Part shown: positions 6,117-8,874 of the stretch, in pieces
Position numbering within the stretch: position 1 is the first letter of the stretch
How the letters are laid out: every line of letters starts with the position of its first letter
Assembly (NCBI GenBank): GCA_030731635.1
Contig: JANQTR010000264.1
Coordinates: forward strand, 1-8,874
Direction of reading: 5' to 3'
Source: Erythrobacter sp.
GTDB taxonomy: Bacteria > Pseudomonadota > Alphaproteobacteria > Sphingomonadales > Sphingomonadaceae
Length of the DNA stretch: 8,874 nt
Notes under the pieces: generated by a model
The model's database searches: none
Seen by the model: only the letters and a program-made list of their open reading frames with translations
Told to the model about the DNA's origin: nothing
Program-made: the position numbers and the translations under genes

Positions 6117-6157
6117 GGCCCCAGCCTAACGCATTGCGGCACCTTGCGAAAGCAACG

Positions 6158-6934
6158 TTAGAGGAACGGTTCCTCGCCCGGCTTGTGGATGCCGCATTCG
6201 GTCTTGTCCCAGCCCTTCCACCGGCCCGAACGCGGGTCTTCGCCCGGGGCGACCTGGGTGGTGCAGGGCGAACAGCCGATTGAGGGGTATCCTTGCGCGA
6301 TCAGCGGGTGGCGCGGCAGGTCGTGGGCTTCGAAATAGGCGGCGATGTCATCGGCGGACCAATCGATCAGCGGATTGATCTTCAACCGCCCTTGCGCGTC
6401 AGAGGTATCCACTTCGAAGCGCGGCAGGTTGGCGCGGGTGGACGATTGGAACGCTTTGCGGCCGGTGAAGCTGGCATCGTAATTCGCCAATGCCTTTTCC
6501 AGCGGGCGCACTTTGCGGATTTCGCAGCAGCCATCGGGATCATAGGACCAGCGCAGACCGCTTTCATCTTTCGCGGCCAGATCAGCCGCAGCGGGGGTTA
6601 GGATCACCAGATTGAGCCCTAAACGCGCCGCGAGCGTATCGCGATAGGCAAGTGTCTCGGCAAAATGCTTGCCCGTGTCGAGGAACAGCACCGGCACTGA
6701 CGGATCGACGCTGGCGATCAGATGCAGCAGCACCGCGCTTTCCGCGCCGAAGCTGGAGACGATCACCAGATCGCCCGCCAGATCGCCCTTGATCACGCCT
6801 TCGAGCATGTCCTGCGTCGAGGCGCCCCGGAACATCCGGTTCAGCCGCACCGCATCATGTTCGGTGAAGCGCGGTGCGAGGTCGATCGTGTCGCGGGTGC
6901 GATCGGTCGCGGCGGCGGCGGTATCAGGCTTCAT
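6158..6934 (-). CDS. cysH: Phosphoadenylyl/adenylyl-sulfate reductase, APS-type with [4Fe-4S] motifs
   Basis: This 258-residue enzyme makes sulfite from activated sulfate using thioredoxin. The substrate-binding motif is SSFGAES (60-66), followed by FLDTGKHFAETLAYRD (84-99). Cys-Cys at 136-137 (DGCCEIRK) and Cys-x-x-Cys at 221-224 (GCSPC) are the four [4Fe-4S] ligands that distinguish adenylylsulfate (APS) reductases from cluster-free PAPS reductases. Cys247 in ECGIH (246-250) is the catalytic cysteine. The substrate is therefore probably APS. The start was chosen at 6934: it overlaps the end of the DUF934 gene by 11 bases (ATGAAGCCTGA) and gives the expected length, whereas the longer frame to 7054 would add a basic N-terminus inside the DUF934 gene. 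No clear Shine-Dalgarno is seen, so translation is probably coupled to the upstream gene. Cytoplasmic. Confidence 0.93.
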   Translation of the reverse strand: MKPDTAAAATDRTRDTIDLAPRFTEHDAVRLNRMFRGASTQDMLEGVIKGDLAGDLVIVSSFGAESAVLLHLIASVDPSVPVLFLDTGKHFAETLAYRDTLAARLGLNLVILTPAAADLAAKDESGLRWSYDPDGCCEIRKVRPLEKALANYDASFTGRKAFQSSTRANLPRFEVDTSDAQGRLKINPLIDWSADDIAAYFEAHDLPRHPLIAQGYPSIGCSPCTTQVAPGEDPRSGRWKGWDKTECGIHKPGEEPFL

Positions 6935-7377
6935 GGCGAATATTCGCGATGATGCGCCGCGCATCGGCAGCGCGTTGATACACGTTATCCCACGTCGCAA
7001 AGGCACGCGCGGCGTCGGCTTCATCGAGGCGCTTGTCGGGCGCAAAGCTGTCAAACCCGCAGCGGCGCATGTGGCTCAGCTGGTCGATCAGCACATCGCC
7101 CACCGCGCGCAATTCGCCAGTATAGCCCGCTTCGCGAAGGATGCGGGCGGATGAATAGCCGCGCCCGTCGCCAAAGCCGGGGAAGTTGACCTCGATCAGA
7201 GCGAGCCTGTCGAGGAACGGCAGCAGCACGCGGGCATCATCGCCCGGCTCGATCCGAACGGCGGTCGCGTTGGTCTGATCGCAGCAGGCGTCCACAGTGA
7301 CCGTGCCGTGGTCGGCAGGCTCATCATCGCGGAAACGGAATTGCACTTCGTCCGGGGACGTACCGAGATTGCTGGTA

Positions 7378-7385
<8 letters not shown>
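6924..7385 (-). CDS. DUF934 family protein of the sulfite reduction cluster
   Basis: A 153-residue protein of the DUF934 family, which is habitually encoded beside cysH and cysI in proteobacteria and is presumed to help assimilatory sulfite reduction. Its biochemical role is not established as far as I know. The conserved core is visible at 68-114: FPGFGDGRGYSSARILRE, then YTGELRAVGDVLIDQL and MRRCGFDSF. It carries a Cys-Cys pair (34-35) and Cys109, with no membrane segment or signal peptide. The start at 7385 is supported by AAGGAGG six bases upstream and overlaps the cysI stop by eight bases (ATGGTTGA). Its own stop overlaps the cysH start. The longer frame to 7496 has an Arg/Ser-rich extension that is out-of-frame cysI sequence. 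Being made stoichiometrically between the two reductases suggests a partner or assembly role, which is inference. Confidence 0.9.

Positions 7386-8874
<1,489 letters not shown>

Noticed and set aside
6144..6155. TTGC-GAAA-GCAA hairpin between cysH and the hypothetical gene as a terminator
   Set aside because: The stem has only four base pairs and no T-run follows on the minus strand, so it is too weak to call.
6935..7054. Extended N-terminus of cysH starting at 7054
   Set aside because: The extra residues are an out-of-frame reading of the DUF934 gene. The overlap start at 6934 gives standard CysH length.

Overview
The window looks like chromosomal DNA from a GC-rich alphaproteobacterium, most likely a member of the Sphingomonadales (Erythrobacter/Sphingomonas type). 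This rests on base composition, the protein sequence style, Ala/Gly-rich coding and the gene sets present. It is inference from reading only, and no search was run. No phage, insertion sequence, CRISPR array, tRNA or rRNA gene was recognised.

Layout. (1) Bases 1-167 are a regulatory leader. Its first ~31 bases are the conserved 3' end of a cobalamin riboswitch, cut by the left edge. The rest is an expression platform containing an antisense copy of the aptamer core. (2) 168-2114 (+) encodes a TonB-dependent outer-membrane receptor, called BtuB-like because of that riboswitch. (3) 2115-2344 is a strongly palindromic intergenic stretch: a hairpin after btuB, a cluster of inverted repeats that may be a dispersed intergenic repeat, and the obgE upstream region. 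(4) 2345-5540 (+) is a probable three-gene unit: obgE (ribosome-associated GTPase), proB (glutamate 5-kinase) and an extended short-chain dehydrogenase/epimerase of unknown substrate. It ends at a terminator-like hairpin lying inside the 3' end of the next, convergent gene. (5) 5541-6116 (-) is a small, probably exported protein with TPR-like helices and no recognised function. (6) 6158-8874 (-) is an assimilatory sulfur reduction cluster in the order cysI (sulfite/nitrite reductase hemoprotein, 5' end outside the window), a DUF934 gene and cysH (APS-type reductase). The last two start codons overlap the preceding stop codons.

How the genes fit together. Cobalamin status should control uptake through BtuB. 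The sulfur genes form one translationally coupled unit: CysH reduces adenylylsulfate to sulfite and CysI reduces sulfite to sulfide, with the DUF934 protein made between them in an undefined accessory role. The obgE unit is housekeeping (ribosome assembly, proline synthesis) plus one oxidoreductase.

The content is mostly ordinary housekeeping. I found no convincing new multi-gene system. The best leads are the antisense anti-aptamer helix in the btuB leader, the palindromic intergenic element, the DUF934 protein, and the unassigned SDR and TPR-like proteins.
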